From Rugosibacter sp. (GTDB taxonomy: Bacteria > Pseudomonadota > Gammaproteobacteria > Burkholderiales > Rhodocyclaceae), in NCBI GenBank assembly GCA_023257495.1, contig JALRCC010000022.1, positions 1 to 10,847 of the forward strand: a DNA stretch of 10,847 nt. The letters are read 5' to 3'. The position numbers were made by a program, and so were the translations under genes. Numbering within the stretch: the stretch's first letter is position 1; each line of letters starts with the position of its first letter. Shown here piece after piece: positions 1-7,468 of this stretch. Under the pieces are notes generated by a model, which did not search any database, was not told where the DNA came from, and worked only from the letters and a program-made list of their open reading frames with translations.

Positions 1-215
1 GCATTGCAAACCATGAACGAAAGAGTAATTGCGGCGTTCGTATTCCGAATCTGCGCCTGGAACTCAGCACGTTCTTTGCTGCGCTCGGTAATTTTCTGAG
101 CTGCCTTCGCGCCTGCGTAGGCTCCGGCAAGCGCCCCGACGAGCGATGTCGTAAACGCCGAATTGGAGATTGCAGCCAAGTTCTCCCAAGATATGAATTC
201 AAGCAAGTAGGTCAT
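1..215 (-). CDS. Hypothetical membrane-anchored protein, 5' part only
   Basis: An open frame reads leftward from an ATG at 213-215 off the window edge, giving 71 residues beginning MTYLLEFISWENLAA. Residues about 12-34 are small and hydrophobic (ISNSAFTTSLVGALAGAYAG) and look like one membrane-spanning or membrane-associated helix. They are followed by a charged, probably helical stretch (residues about 35-58, ending in RNTNAAI). A GGAT lies just upstream of the ATG, a weak ribosome site. I do not recognise a named family; I have an impression of similar uncharacterised proteobacterial proteins but cannot confirm it. The frame has no stop and has ordinary codon use, so it is probably a real gene. 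It lies downstream of fmt in the same direction, separated by 223 bases, so it is probably transcribed separately. No function is proposed. Confidence 0.6.
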   Translation of the reverse strand, partial: MTYLLEFISWENLAAISNSAFTTSLVGALAGAYAGAKAAQKITERSKERAEFQAQIRNTNAAITLSFMVCN

Positions 216-438
216 AGCAATATCCGTATGCTCATCCGAAACGCCGATGTGACGCCGAACGTAAAGTGGACACACTGACCGGTGCATATTCTGTCCGCAA
301 ACGCTGTCTAATTTGGCGCTTCAAACTTTATCTCCTGAAAAATCCTTGAGAGTCCGATTGCATTCTGCGAATCCCGCTTATGTGAATCGGATCAATCGCC
401 ATTTTGTCATCGCGGCGTGTGCTTACCCAAGGGGCAGA
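216..438. other. Non-coding gap between fmt and the left-edge gene
   Basis: The 223 bases contain no convincing gene. The base composition is poorer in G+C than the neighbouring genes (45 of 100 bases in 301-400 by hand count). Short inverted repeats are present: GGACA at 268-272 with TGTCC at 292-296, and CCGATT at 354-359 with AATCGG at 385-390. Neither is long enough to call a terminator. The gap must hold the end of the def-fmt transcript and the promoter of the left-edge gene, but I could not place either. Confidence 0.5.
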
Positions 439-1341
439 TCAAGGGGCCAGCGGCTTGCCGCGCAAAAACTCGGCGCTGGTGATACGGCGGCCGCCGGGTT
501 TTTGCAGCTCGATCAGGCGTAAAGCGCCGTGGCCGGTCGCGATGACGATGCCCTCGGTATTCGCCGCCAGAATCTGGCCGGGGTTGCCTGAACCGGCCAC
601 TGCTTGGGCACGCCAGATTTTGACTGTTTCGCCAGCCAAATCCAGGGTCGCGCCGGGGAAGGGGTTGAAGGCGTGGGTTTTGCGCGCCAGCACATCGGCG
701 GGTTGAGCCCAGTCGAGCGATGCTTCGGCTTTGCTGATTTTTGCGGCATAGGTTACGCCGTTGGCCGGTTGCGCTACGGGCGTGAGCGCATCGTGTTGCG
801 CCAATGCTGCAACGATCAGACGTGCGCCGAGCGTGGCCAGCCGGTCGTGCAGTTCGCCCGCCGTCTCGCCAGCGCCGACTTTTATTGATTCGGCGAGCAG
901 CATGGCACCGGTATCCAGCCCGGCATCCATCTGCATGATGGTGACGCCGGTTTCCGGGTCGCCCGCTTCGATGGCGCGCTGGATTGGCGCGGCACCGCGC
1001 CAGCGTGGCAACAGCGAGGCGTGAATGTTGAGGCAGCCGTAACGCGGCATGTCGAGCACGGCCTGCGGCAGGATCAGGCCATACGCGGCGACCACCATCA
1101 CGTCAGCCTGGGCGGCGTGGATCGGTTCATGCGTCGCCGGGTCTTTCAGTCGTTCAGGTTGAAACACCGGCAGATTATGGGCGAGGGCCAGTTGTTTAAC
1201 GGCTGAGGGCTGTAGCTTCATGCCCCGCCCGGCAGGGCGATCCGGCTGAGTGAGCACTAGCGGCACCGTGTGCCCGGCGGCGAGTATGGCGGCTAATGCC
1301 TGCGCAGCAAAATCCGGCGTGCCGGCAAAAATGACGCGCAT
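439..1341 (-). CDS. fmt: Methionyl-tRNA formyltransferase
   Basis: This cytoplasmic enzyme transfers a formyl group from 10-formyltetrahydrofolate to the amino group of initiator Met-tRNA, marking it for translation initiation. The 300 residues match the usual length. The N-terminal formyltransferase fold starts [12 protein letters not shown]. The signature [16 protein letters not shown] follows the catalytic Asn105 and His107 (in LNIHASLLP), and the catalytic Asp143 sits in GLDTGAML. The C-terminal tRNA-binding domain spans roughly residues 205-300. The ATG overlaps the def stop codon by one base (TGATG), so the two are translationally coupled. Two copies of the window's dispersed repeat lie inside the gene, at 464-490 (antisense) and 857-883 (sense), in the weakly conserved C-terminal segment and in the region after the catalytic Asp. 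rsmB, a frequent downstream neighbour of fmt, is not next to it here. Confidence 0.97.
   Translation of the reverse strand: MRVIFAGTPDFAAQALAAILAAGHTVPLVLTQPDRPAGRGMKLQPSAVKQLALAHNLPVFQPERLKDPATHEPIHAAQADVMVVAAYGLILPQAVLDMPRYGCLNIHASLLPRWRGAAPIQRAIEAGDPETGVTIMQMDAGLDTGAMLLAESIKVGAGETAGELHDRLATLGARLIVAALAQHDALTPVAQPANGVTYAAKISKAEASLDWAQPADVLARKTHAFNPFPGATLDLAGETVKIWRAQAVAGSGNPGQILAANTEGIVIATGHGALRLIELQKPGGRRITSAEFLRGKPLAP
464..490 (+). repeat. Dispersed repeat, copy A (3' end of fmt, antisense)
   Basis: This 27-base copy begins AAAAACTCGGCGCTGG and ends TGATACGGCGG. It matches copy D at 25 of 27 positions. It lies antisense within fmt, whose protein reads RRITSAEF here, a segment of the C-terminal domain with low conservation. 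Confidence 0.8.
857..883 (-). repeat. Dispersed repeat, copy B (inside fmt, sense)
   Basis: Read on the minus strand this copy begins AAAAGTCGGCGCTGG, identical for 15 bases to copies D and E, and then continues CGAGACGGCGG. Over the shared 26 positions it differs from copy D at one base. In the fmt frame it encodes KVGAGETAG, a segment where the E. coli enzyme has a different sequence of similar length, so it is a substitution in place rather than an insertion. Confidence 0.8.
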
Positions 1342-1844
1342 CAGAGGGTTTCTCGTGCCTGCTTGACGAGTTTTTCCTTGATGCGTTGCTGCTTCAAGCG
1401 TGACAGATAATTGACGAACACCTTGCCGTTCAGATGATCGATTTCATGCTGAATGCACACCGCTAATAAGCCCTCGGCGGTGAGCTCGAAGGGTTTGCCG
1501 TCGAGGCCCAATGCTTTAACAGTGACTTTTTCGGCACGGGTGACGGATTCATAAATGCCGGGTACTGACAGGCACCCTTCTTCACTGTCACAGTCGCCGG
1601 CTTGATGAATGATTTCCGGGTTGATGAAAACCTGCAATCTGGATTTGTCTTCGGTGACATCAATGGTAATCAGCCGGATATGTCGATCAACCTGGGTGGC
1701 CGCCAGACCAATGCCCGGCGCGGCATACATGGTTTCTGCCATGTCGGCGGCAAGCTGGCTAATGCTGGCGTCAATGGTGGAAATGGGGGCCGCTTTTTTT
1801 TGCAGACGCGGGTCGGGATAACGCAAAATGGGTAATAAGGCCAT
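1341..1844 (-). CDS. def: Peptide deformylase
   Basis: This metalloenzyme removes the N-terminal formyl group from nascent proteins at the ribosome, the step after formylated Met has served in initiation. The 167 residues match the family's usual size. All three signature motifs are present: GIGLAATQ (residues 44-51), EEGCLSV (88-94) with metal ligand Cys91, and HEIDH (133-137) with ligands His133 and His137 and catalytic Glu134. The start ATG at 1842-1844 follows a weak purine stretch (AAGAG). The gene is first in a two-gene operon with fmt, overlapping it by one base, and is divergent from the lysM gene. The pairing of def and fmt is a standard bacterial arrangement. Confidence 0.97.
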   Translation of the reverse strand: MALLPILRYPDPRLQKKAAPISTIDASISQLAADMAETMYAAPGIGLAATQVDRHIRLITIDVTEDKSRLQVFINPEIIHQAGDCDSEEGCLSVPGIYESVTRAEKVTVKALGLDGKPFELTAEGLLAVCIQHEIDHLNGKVFVNYLSRLKQQRIKEKLVKQARETL

Positions 1845-1944
1845 GAAAAAGCTCTTGAAAGAATTGATACTGGAAGAATTGTCGGGCAGAATCAGCCAAA
1901 TTGAACAGTAGTTGAAAAAATATCCCTGTTTCGGACACCCGGCT

Positions 1945-1950
1945 GGAGGT
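1945..1950 (+). promoter_or_regulatory. Ribosome binding site that fixes the lysM start
   Basis: GGAGGT sits six bases before the ATG at 1957. It is a near-consensus Shine-Dalgarno site and selects this ATG over an in-frame ATG at 1912, which has no comparable site and would put 15 residues in front of the signal peptide. Confidence 0.8.
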
Positions 1951-1956
1951 CACACC

Positions 1957-2988
1957 ATGCGTCGCATTATATCTGCCCTACTCTTATGTATTTCAACCAC
2001 TCTGGGCGCTACGCCGCCTGATAAGCCGCTGGTGCTGGCTGATGGTGCCCCCGAACGCTACACGGTGGTGCGAGGGGATACGCTGTGGGGCTTGTCAGCC
2101 AAGTATCTGAAAGACCCTTATCGCTGGCCGACGTTATGGAAAATGAATGCGCAAGAGGTTAAGAATGCGCACTGGATTTATCCCGGCCAGATTCTGGTGC
2201 TGGATAGAAGCGGACGTGAGCCACGGCTGAGGTTTGCTACCGAAAAAACCGAAAAGCTATCGCCACGCGAATATGTCGAGCAGACAAGCAAGGCTATTCC
2301 GTCGATTCCGCCGCAAGACATCGAGCCATTTTTATCGCAGCCTTTGGTGGTTGATAAGGCCAGCATGGAAGGCGCGCTACGCGTGGTTGGTTTGCAGGAC
2401 AACCATGTCATTGTCGGCGCGGGCGATACGATTTACACCACGGCGGCAGCGAAGGATGTAACGGCACCTGTGTGGCAGGTATTTCGCGCGAGTAAGCCAC
2501 TGACCGATCCGGAAACAAAAGAAGTCCTGGGTTTTGAAGCCCTGTATCTCGGCACGGCACGCCTGACGGCGCAAGGCGAGGTGACTTCCTTTCAGTTGGT
2601 GACGACAAAAGAAGAAGTGTTGACCGGTGATCTGCTGTTGCCCGCGCCGCGCATTGATGTGGTGAGCTACATCCCGCATGCGCCTGGGCAGGCGATTAAA
2701 GCCCGGGTGTTGTCGATTTATGGCGGGGTTCAGTATGGCGGGCCGCAAACGGTGGTCGTGTTGAACCGGGGCAAAAAGGATGGCATCGAGGCGGGTCATG
2801 TGCTGGCGATAGATACGGCAGGCGTTACGTTGGATGACCGTTTTCAGGGTGAGAAGAAAACCTATGTCCTGCCCGATTCGAGAAACGGTTTGGTGTTTGT
2901 TTTCCGTGTTTTTGACCGGGTCGCTTATGCATTGGTGATGAGCGCGCAAAAACCCGTGGTCGTGGGCGATGTGGCGCGTACGCCTTGA
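1957..2988 (+). CDS. LysM-domain exported protein
   Basis: The 343-residue product is probably a periplasmic peptidoglycan-binding protein. Residues 1-18 (MRRIISALLLCISTTLGA) form a signal peptide with a likely cut after LGA; no lipobox is seen, since the Cys lies inside the hydrophobic core. A LysM domain covers about residues 34-83, beginning YTVVRGDTLWGLSAKYL and ending IYPGQILVL, with the extra DPYRWPTLW loop seen in proteins coded beside dprA. The remaining roughly 250 residues form a C-terminal region without catalytic motifs I recognise. The start is set by a strong ribosome site. The gene is the first of the run leading into dprA, with a 55-base gap. Its position next to dprA is, to my knowledge, common in betaproteobacteria, but no role in DNA uptake is established by that. 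Confidence 0.88.
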   Translation: MRRIISALLLCISTTLGATPPDKPLVLADGAPERYTVVRGDTLWGLSAKYLKDPYRWPTLWKMNAQEVKNAHWIYPGQILVLDRSGREPRLRFATEKTEKLSPREYVEQTSKAIPSIPPQDIEPFLSQPLVVDKASMEGALRVVGLQDNHVIVGAGDTIYTTAAAKDVTAPVWQVFRASKPLTDPETKEVLGFEALYLGTARLTAQGEVTSFQLVTTKEEVLTGDLLLPAPRIDVVSYIPHAPGQAIKARVLSIYGGVQYGGPQTVVVLNRGKKDGIEAGHVLAIDTAGVTLDDRFQGEKKTYVLPDSRNGLVFVFRVFDRVAYALVMSAQKPVVVGDVARTP

Positions 2989-3033
2989 TTCGCTGTAGTG
3001 CTGAGGGACTGAATATCACGCGTATTTTCTGGC

Positions 3034-3057
3034 GGGTCGTGCGATGGGTCGTGCGAT
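3034..3057 (+). repeat. 12-bp tandem duplication at the dprA start
   Basis: The unit GGGTCGTGCGAT occurs twice in direct succession (3034-3045 and 3046-3057). Each is followed by G, so each copy ends in an ATG. The unit is four codons long, so the two ATG codons (3044 and 3056) are in the same frame and have the same upstream context. Confidence 0.9.
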
Positions 3058-4216
3058 GAATGAAGCGCAACCCGCGAGTCAGGATGATGCACTGGCCGGC
3101 TGGTTACGGCTGGTGCATGCACCCGGTGTAGGCAACGGCGCGCGACGTCAGTTGCTCAAGGCATTTGGTTTGCCTGACGCCATTTTTGCGGCTAGCCATG
3201 CTTCGCTCGCTGCTGTGGTCGGGCCTGCGGTAGCCGAACGCTTGTCAAGCCTTGCGCCCGAGTTATCCCGGATGATTGAAACGGCGCTGGCGTGGGCCGG
3301 GCAGCCAGGGAATCATTTGCTCACGCTGGCAGATGCGGAATATCCGCCCAGCTTATTAACAACGGATGACCCGCCGTTATTGCTGTATGCCCGTGGGCGG
3401 GTGGAGTTGCTTGCGCAGCCCATGTTTGCCATCGTCGGCAGCCGCAATGCCACCGCGCAAGGTGAGCGTGATGCCGAGGCGTTTGCCGCAGCCTTGGGCC
3501 AGGCCGGACTGACGGTAGTCAGCGGATTGGCGCTGGGGATAGACGCTGCGGCGCATCGAGGCAGCGTAACGACCCCGGCTGGAACGGTCGCGATTATTGG
3601 CACGGGGGCGGATCGGCTGTATCCGGCGCGCAATGAGGCTTTGGCTCGCGACATTGTGGCCAATGGCGTGATTTTGAGTGAATTTGCGCTGGGCACGCCT
3701 GCGCTGGCGGCTAATTTTCCGCGTCGTAATCGGCTGATCGCGGGCCTGGGGCTGGGCTGTCTGGTGGTTGAAGCCGCGCCGAAAAGCGGTTCGCTCATTA
3801 CCGCGCGTCTGGCGGCAGAAGCGGGGCGTGATGTGTTTGCCATTCCGGGTTCGATTCATTCGCCGCTGGCACGCGGGTGTCATCAACTGATCCGTCAAGG
3901 GGCGAAGCTGGTCGAATCGGCGCAGGATATTTTGGAAGAATTGCGGTGGACTCCCGCACCGGTTGAAAAACCCCCGCCTTCTGAAAAACTCGGCGTTGCT
4001 GATACGGCAACCAAAGCCAACAAAAACGCCAACAAAAACGCCAACAAAAACGAAGAGCACGTGCTGACTGTATTGGGGCGCACTCCCTGCGATCTGGATA
4101 CGCTGGCCATGCGAAGTGACTTGACGCCAGCGGCACTTCTTGCCATCCTGCTACCATTGGAACTTGGCGGACGTGTTGCGCAGCTACCCGGCGGCCTCTA
4201 TCAGCGATTGGATTGA
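3044..4216 (+). CDS. dprA: DNA processing protein DprA (Smf)
   Basis: DprA binds incoming single-stranded DNA in the cytoplasm and loads RecA during natural transformation; it is also widespread in species not known to transform. The 390 residues show a helical N-terminal domain (about 16-80), a Rossmann-like DprA core (about 95-300) and a C-terminal winged-helix domain (about 338-388). Core motifs include GSRNAT (132-137), SGLALGIDAAAH (160-171), NFPRRNRLIAGL (224-235), PKSGSLITA (246-254) and FAIPGS (265-270). A low-complexity linker (about 303-337) carries NKNA repeats and one copy of the window's dispersed repeat. The start could be 3044 or 3056, because a 12-base duplication repeats the start region. 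The stop lies four bases before smg. Confidence 0.95.
   Translation: MGRAMNEAQPASQDDALAGWLRLVHAPGVGNGARRQLLKAFGLPDAIFAASHASLAAVVGPAVAERLSSLAPELSRMIETALAWAGQPGNHLLTLADAEYPPSLLTTDDPPLLLYARGRVELLAQPMFAIVGSRNATAQGERDAEAFAAALGQAGLTVVSGLALGIDAAAHRGSVTTPAGTVAIIGTGADRLYPARNEALARDIVANGVILSEFALGTPALAANFPRRNRLIAGLGLGCLVVEAAPKSGSLITARLAAEAGRDVFAIPGSIHSPLARGCHQLIRQGAKLVESAQDILEELRWTPAPVEKPPPSEKLGVADTATKANKNANKNANKNEEHVLTVLGRTPCDLDTLAMRSDLTPAALLAILLPLELGGRVAQLPGGLYQRLD
3984..4010 (+). repeat. Dispersed repeat, copy C (dprA linker)
   Basis: This is the most diverged copy: it begins AAAAACTCGGCGTTGC and continues TGATACGGCAA, matching copy A at 23 of 27 positions. It encodes KLGVADTA in the unconserved DprA linker. 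Confidence 0.65.
4019..4054 (+). repeat. 12-bp tandem repeat coding for NKNA units
   Basis: The unit AACAAAAACGCC is present twice, followed by a third unit differing only in its last two bases. The array stays in frame in dprA and lengthens the linker between the Rossmann core and the winged helix. Such an array can change length by slippage in steps of four residues without breaking the frame. Confidence 0.85.
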
Positions 4217-4220
4217 TACC

Positions 4221-4706
4221 ATGATGGAAATTCTTGTTTACCTATTTGAAAACTATTTGCCTGACACCTGCCCCCCGGCGGGCGTGTTGGCGAAAAAGCT
4301 CTCGGCTGCAGGCTTTGAGACTGATGACATCAGTGCAGCACTCTCCTGGATGGATGGTCTGGCAGCGGGCCATCCGACGTCTTGTGATGTGCCTTCGGCT
4401 GGCTCGATCCGCATTTATGACGAAGAAGAGCAAAGCCGCTTGTCGGTTGAATGCCGTGGGTTTATCGGCTTTCTCGAGCAATGCGCGGCGATCGATACGT
4501 CGTTGCGTGAAGCGATTATTGAGCGTGCTTTGGCCTTGCCGGACGACGAAATCAGTCTGGATCGGTTCAAGATTGTGGTGCTTGCGATGATTTGGCGTAC
4601 CCGGCACGAAATCGATGCGCTCATCCTGGAAGAAATTCTGGCAGAAGAAGTGGATGAGGCGGATATGGATATCAACGAACACGTCACCCGCATCCTGCTG
4701 AACTAA
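4221..4706 (+). CDS. smg: Smg family protein (DUF494)
   Basis: This 161-residue cytoplasmic protein belongs to the Smg/DUF494 family, whose biochemical role is not known. The N-terminus MMEILVYLFENY aligns with the E. coli Smg start (MFDVLMYLFETY), which selects the ATG at 4221 over an in-frame upstream ATG at 4140 inside dprA. Further family features are the helical ISAALSWMDGL (residues about 37-47), IRIYDEEEQSRL (63-74), CRGFIGFLEQ (78-87) and the acidic C-terminus with ILEEILAEEVDEADM. A GGAT lies seven bases before the start. The gene begins four bases after the dprA stop, so the two are almost certainly co-transcribed, the same dprA-smg order as in E. coli. Confidence 0.93.
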   Translation: MMEILVYLFENYLPDTCPPAGVLAKKLSAAGFETDDISAALSWMDGLAAGHPTSCDVPSAGSIRIYDEEEQSRLSVECRGFIGFLEQCAAIDTSLREAIIERALALPDDEISLDRFKIVVLAMIWRTRHEIDALILEEILAEEVDEADMDINEHVTRILLN

Positions 4707-4727
4707 CACCCCTTAATAATTAACAAA

Positions 4728-4756
4728 TTAACACCCATTACGCTATTTGCTAAATG
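4728..4756 (+). promoter_or_regulatory. Possible topB promoter
   Basis: TTAACA (4728-4733) matches the sigma-70 -35 box at five of six positions. It is followed after 17 bases by TAAATG (4751-4756), which matches the -10 box at only three of six. An A/T-rich tract including TTAATAATTAA (4713-4723) precedes it and could act as an upstream element. The 119-base gap between smg and topB, much wider than the dprA-smg gap, makes a promoter here reasonable. The match is weak. Confidence 0.3.
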
Positions 4757-4825
4757 TACCGGGCTGCGTCTGATTGAATTTGAGAGGCGTCGCTCTTGAT
4801 ACACCTTGCCTAACTGATATTCACC

Positions 4826-7468
4826 ATGACCAAGCAACTCATCATCGCCGAAAAACCTTCCGTCGCCCAGGACATCGCCAAGGCATTGGCCGGCGTAGGG
4901 GAAAAATTCGAGCGCACAGGCGACTATTTCGAGAGTGAAAACTATGTGCTCTCGTCAGCCATCGGCCACTTGCTGGAATTGGTTGTGCCTGAGGAATACG
5001 AGGTCAAGCGTGGCAAATGGAGTTTTGCGCATTTACCGGCGATTCCGCCCCATTTTGCCTTGAATCCGATTGAGCGCACGCAGGAACGTTTAAAACTGTT
5101 GACGCGCCTGATCAAGCGCAAGGATGTCACGGGGCTGATCAATGCCTGTGATGCCGGGCGCGAAGGTGAGTTGATTTTTCGTTATGTTGCGCAACACGCG
5201 TTGGGCGAAAAGCAAAAGCCCATGCGTCGTTTGTGGCTGCAGTCGATGACTGCCAACGCGATCCGTGATGGTTTTGCGCATCTGCGCACTGCTGCAGAAA
5301 TGCAACCACTGGCAGATGCCGCACGCTGCCGCTCCGAAGCCGATTGGCTCATCGGCATTAATGGCACGCGTGCCATGACAGCGTTCAACTCGAAAGAAGG
5401 CGGTTTTTACAAGACGCCGGTTGGCCGCGTGCAAACACCCACGCTGGCGATCATGGTCGAGCGCGAGCGTCGCATCAAGAACTTCATTTCGCGCGATTAC
5501 TGGGAAGTGGAAGCGGAATTTCAATGTCTGGCGGGTATTTATCGCGGTCGCTGGATTGATGAGAAATTCAAGAAAGAAGACGATGAACACATGCGCGCCG
5601 AACGTCTGTGGGAACAGTCGCGCGCAGAGGCCATTCGCACCCGATGCCTGGGTCAGCATGGCACGGTAGAGGACGAGAGCAAACCCAAGACCGAAGCCTG
5701 CCCCATGCTTTACGATTTAACCTCGTTGCAAAGAGAGGCCAACAGCCGCTTTGGGATCTCGGCAAAAAACACCCTGGGACTGGCTCAGGCCCTGTATGAA
5801 AAACACAAGGCGCTGACTTACCCGCGAACCGATAGCCGCCATCTGCCGGAAGATTATTTGAACACCGTGAAAGAGACGCTGGGTGCGATGAGCGAAACAG
5901 CGTATGCCCCTTTTGCTGCGACGATTCTGAAGAATGGCTGGGTGCATCCCAACAAGCGTATTTTCAACAATGCCAAAGTATCCGATCACTTTGCCATCAT
6001 TCCTACGGGCATCATGCCGAAAACGCTGTCGGAACCCGAGCAGAAAATTTACGATCTGGTGACCAAACGGTTCCTCGGTATTTTTTATCCGGCGGCGGAA
6101 TACAACATCACCACGCGCATCACGCGGGTTGAAAACGAGGCTTTCAAGACCGAGGGCAAGGTGCTGGTAACGCCCGGCTGGCTTGCCGTGTATGGCAGAG
6201 AGTCGCAGGAGGATGACGAGAACCCCAACCTGCCGCCGCTGGAAAAAAATGAGCGCGTGTGGACCAAGGATGTGGAGGTCAAGGCCAAAGCCACCCAGCC
6301 GCCACCACGGTTTTCAGAAGCCACCTTGCTGACCGCGATGGAAGGCGCGGGCAAGCTGGTCGAAGACGAAGAGCTGCGTGAAGCCATGGCCGAGCGCGGT
6401 CTGGGCACACCGGCCACGCGGGCGGCAACAATCGAAGGCTTGATTGCCGAGGAATACATCCATCGCAACGGTCGTGAATTGCAGCCAACAGCCAAGGCCA
6501 CTTCGTTATTGTTTGCGCTGGAAAATCTGGGTGTCGATGACATTTGCCTGCCCGAATTGACCGGCGAATGGGAATACAAGTTGAAGGAAATGGAGCACGG
6601 GCGCTTAAAGCGTGACGAATTCATGAATCAGATCATGGACAGAACGCGTGCCATGGTCGAACGCATCAAGACGGGCGAGCTACCAGATGCTGCGTTCTCC
6701 ACCTTGAAAACACCCTGCCCGCGGTGTGGTGGCGTGATTCAGGAAAACTACAAAAAATTTCAGTGCAAGTCGTGCGATTACAGCCTGTGGAAAGTGGTTG
6801 CCAGCCGCCAGTGGGAACCGGAAGAAATGGACGAGCTATTGCAAAAGCGCGTCATCGGCCCATTACAAGGCTTTCGCAGCAAGATGGGGCGGGCTTTTGC
6901 GGCCATCATCAAACTCAAGGAAGATCACACACCGGAATTCGATTTCGGCCAGTCGGACGCCGAGGCTAACGAACCTGTCGACTTCTCTGGTCAAACATCA
7001 CTAGGTGCCTGCCCGAAATGTGCGGCGCGCGTGTTTGAGCATGGCATGATGTACGTCTGTGAAAAAGCAGTGGGTGCAGAAAAAAGTTGCGATTTTCGTT
7101 CCGGCAAGGTGATTCTGCAACAGGCAATTCCGCCTGAAGAAATGCAGAAGTTACTGGAAACCGGCAAGACCAGTTTGTTGCGCGGTTTTGTTTCCAACAA
7201 GACGCGGCGCAAATTCTCTGCCTTTTTGATACGCGATGCGGCCACCGGCAAGGTGAGTTTCGAGTTTGAGCCGCGCGTGGCAAAAGCGGGAGCTAAATCG
7301 ACGACAAAAGCGGCTGCCACGTCAGCGGAAACGCCAGCCGAAGCGGCGGTTGAAAAAGTCGGCGCTGGTGAGACGGCGGCAAAGGCAGTTAAAGCAGTGA
7401 AAGTGGTTAAGGCCAAAGTGGTTGCTGCCAAAGCGCCGGCCGCCAAGCAGAGCGCCAAGAAGACATAA
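4826..7468 (+). CDS. topB: DNA topoisomerase III (type IA), long form
   Basis: This type IA topoisomerase cuts one DNA strand through a tyrosine link and passes or relaxes strands, helping resolve replication and recombination intermediates. The Toprim domain begins LIIAEKPSVAQDIAKAL with Glu9 and continues to the acidic motif ACDAGREGELIFR (residues 107-119). TPVGRVQTPTLA lies at 197-208, and the catalytic Tyr332 is in LTYPRTDSR. At 880 residues it is much longer than E. coli TopB (about 650). The extra C-terminal part holds two zinc-ribbon-like modules (Cys631, 634, 647, 650 and Cys729, 732, 745, 755) and ends in a Lys/Ala-rich tail (about 819-880), probably disordered and DNA-binding. The tail contains one copy of the dispersed repeat. 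The stop overlaps the DUF924 start by one base. I prefer topB over topA because of the DAGREGE motif. Confidence 0.93.
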   Translation: MTKQLIIAEKPSVAQDIAKALAGVGEKFERTGDYFESENYVLSSAIGHLLELVVPEEYEVKRGKWSFAHLPAIPPHFALNPIERTQERLKLLTRLIKRKDVTGLINACDAGREGELIFRYVAQHALGEKQKPMRRLWLQSMTANAIRDGFAHLRTAAEMQPLADAARCRSEADWLIGINGTRAMTAFNSKEGGFYKTPVGRVQTPTLAIMVERERRIKNFISRDYWEVEAEFQCLAGIYRGRWIDEKFKKEDDEHMRAERLWEQSRAEAIRTRCLGQHGTVEDESKPKTEACPMLYDLTSLQREANSRFGISAKNTLGLAQALYEKHKALTYPRTDSRHLPEDYLNTVKETLGAMSETAYAPFAATILKNGWVHPNKRIFNNAKVSDHFAIIPTGIMPKTLSEPEQKIYDLVTKRFLGIFYPAAEYNITTRITRVENEAFKTEGKVLVTPGWLAVYGRESQEDDENPNLPPLEKNERVWTKDVEVKAKATQPPPRFSEATLLTAMEGAGKLVEDEELREAMAERGLGTPATRAATIEGLIAEEYIHRNGRELQPTAKATSLLFALENLGVDDICLPELTGEWEYKLKEMEHGRLKRDEFMNQIMDRTRAMVERIKTGELPDAAFSTLKTPCPRCGGVIQENYKKFQCKSCDYSLWKVVASRQWEPEEMDELLQKRVIGPLQGFRSKMGRAFAAIIKLKEDHTPEFDFGQSDAEANEPVDFSGQTSLGACPKCAARVFEHGMMYVCEKAVGAEKSCDFRSGKVILQQAIPPEEMQKLLETGKTSLLRGFVSNKTRRKFSAFLIRDAATGKVSFEFEPRVAKAGAKSTTKAAATSAETPAEAAVEKVGAGETAAKAVKAVKVVKAKVVAAKAPAAKQSAKKT
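7353..7379 (+). repeat. Dispersed repeat, copy D (topB tail)
   Basis: This copy begins AAAAAGTCGGCGCTGG and ends TGAGACGGCGG, and is closest to the consensus. It encodes KVGAGETAA within the low-complexity Lys/Ala-rich tail of topoisomerase III. Confidence 0.8.

Noticed and set aside
261..300. AAAGTGGACACACTGA, which resembles bases seen at some insertion-sequence ends
   Set aside because: There is no partner end, no target duplication and no transposase remnant, so the likeness is not evidence.
354..390. CCGATT/AATCGG inverted repeat as terminator of def-fmt
   Set aside because: The stem is six base pairs with a 25-base loop and the T-run on the minus strand lies some distance away; it is too weak to call.
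1845..1956. Divergent promoters between def and lysM
   Set aside because: Promoters must exist near here, but several TTGA-type hexamers (for example TTGATA at 1864-1869 and TTGAAC at 1901-1906) lack a -10 partner at 16-18 bases.
2413..2430. Possible sixth copy of the dispersed repeat in lysM (16 of 18 bases match the core and middle)
   Set aside because: The A-rich 5' part is missing, and the encoded VGAGDT is a segment where the protein family itself probably favours a GD-type turn, so protein constraint could explain the match.
2377..2949. Open frame of 190 codons on the minus strand
   Set aside because: It is antisense to lysM and the product is a low-complexity shadow without a domain.
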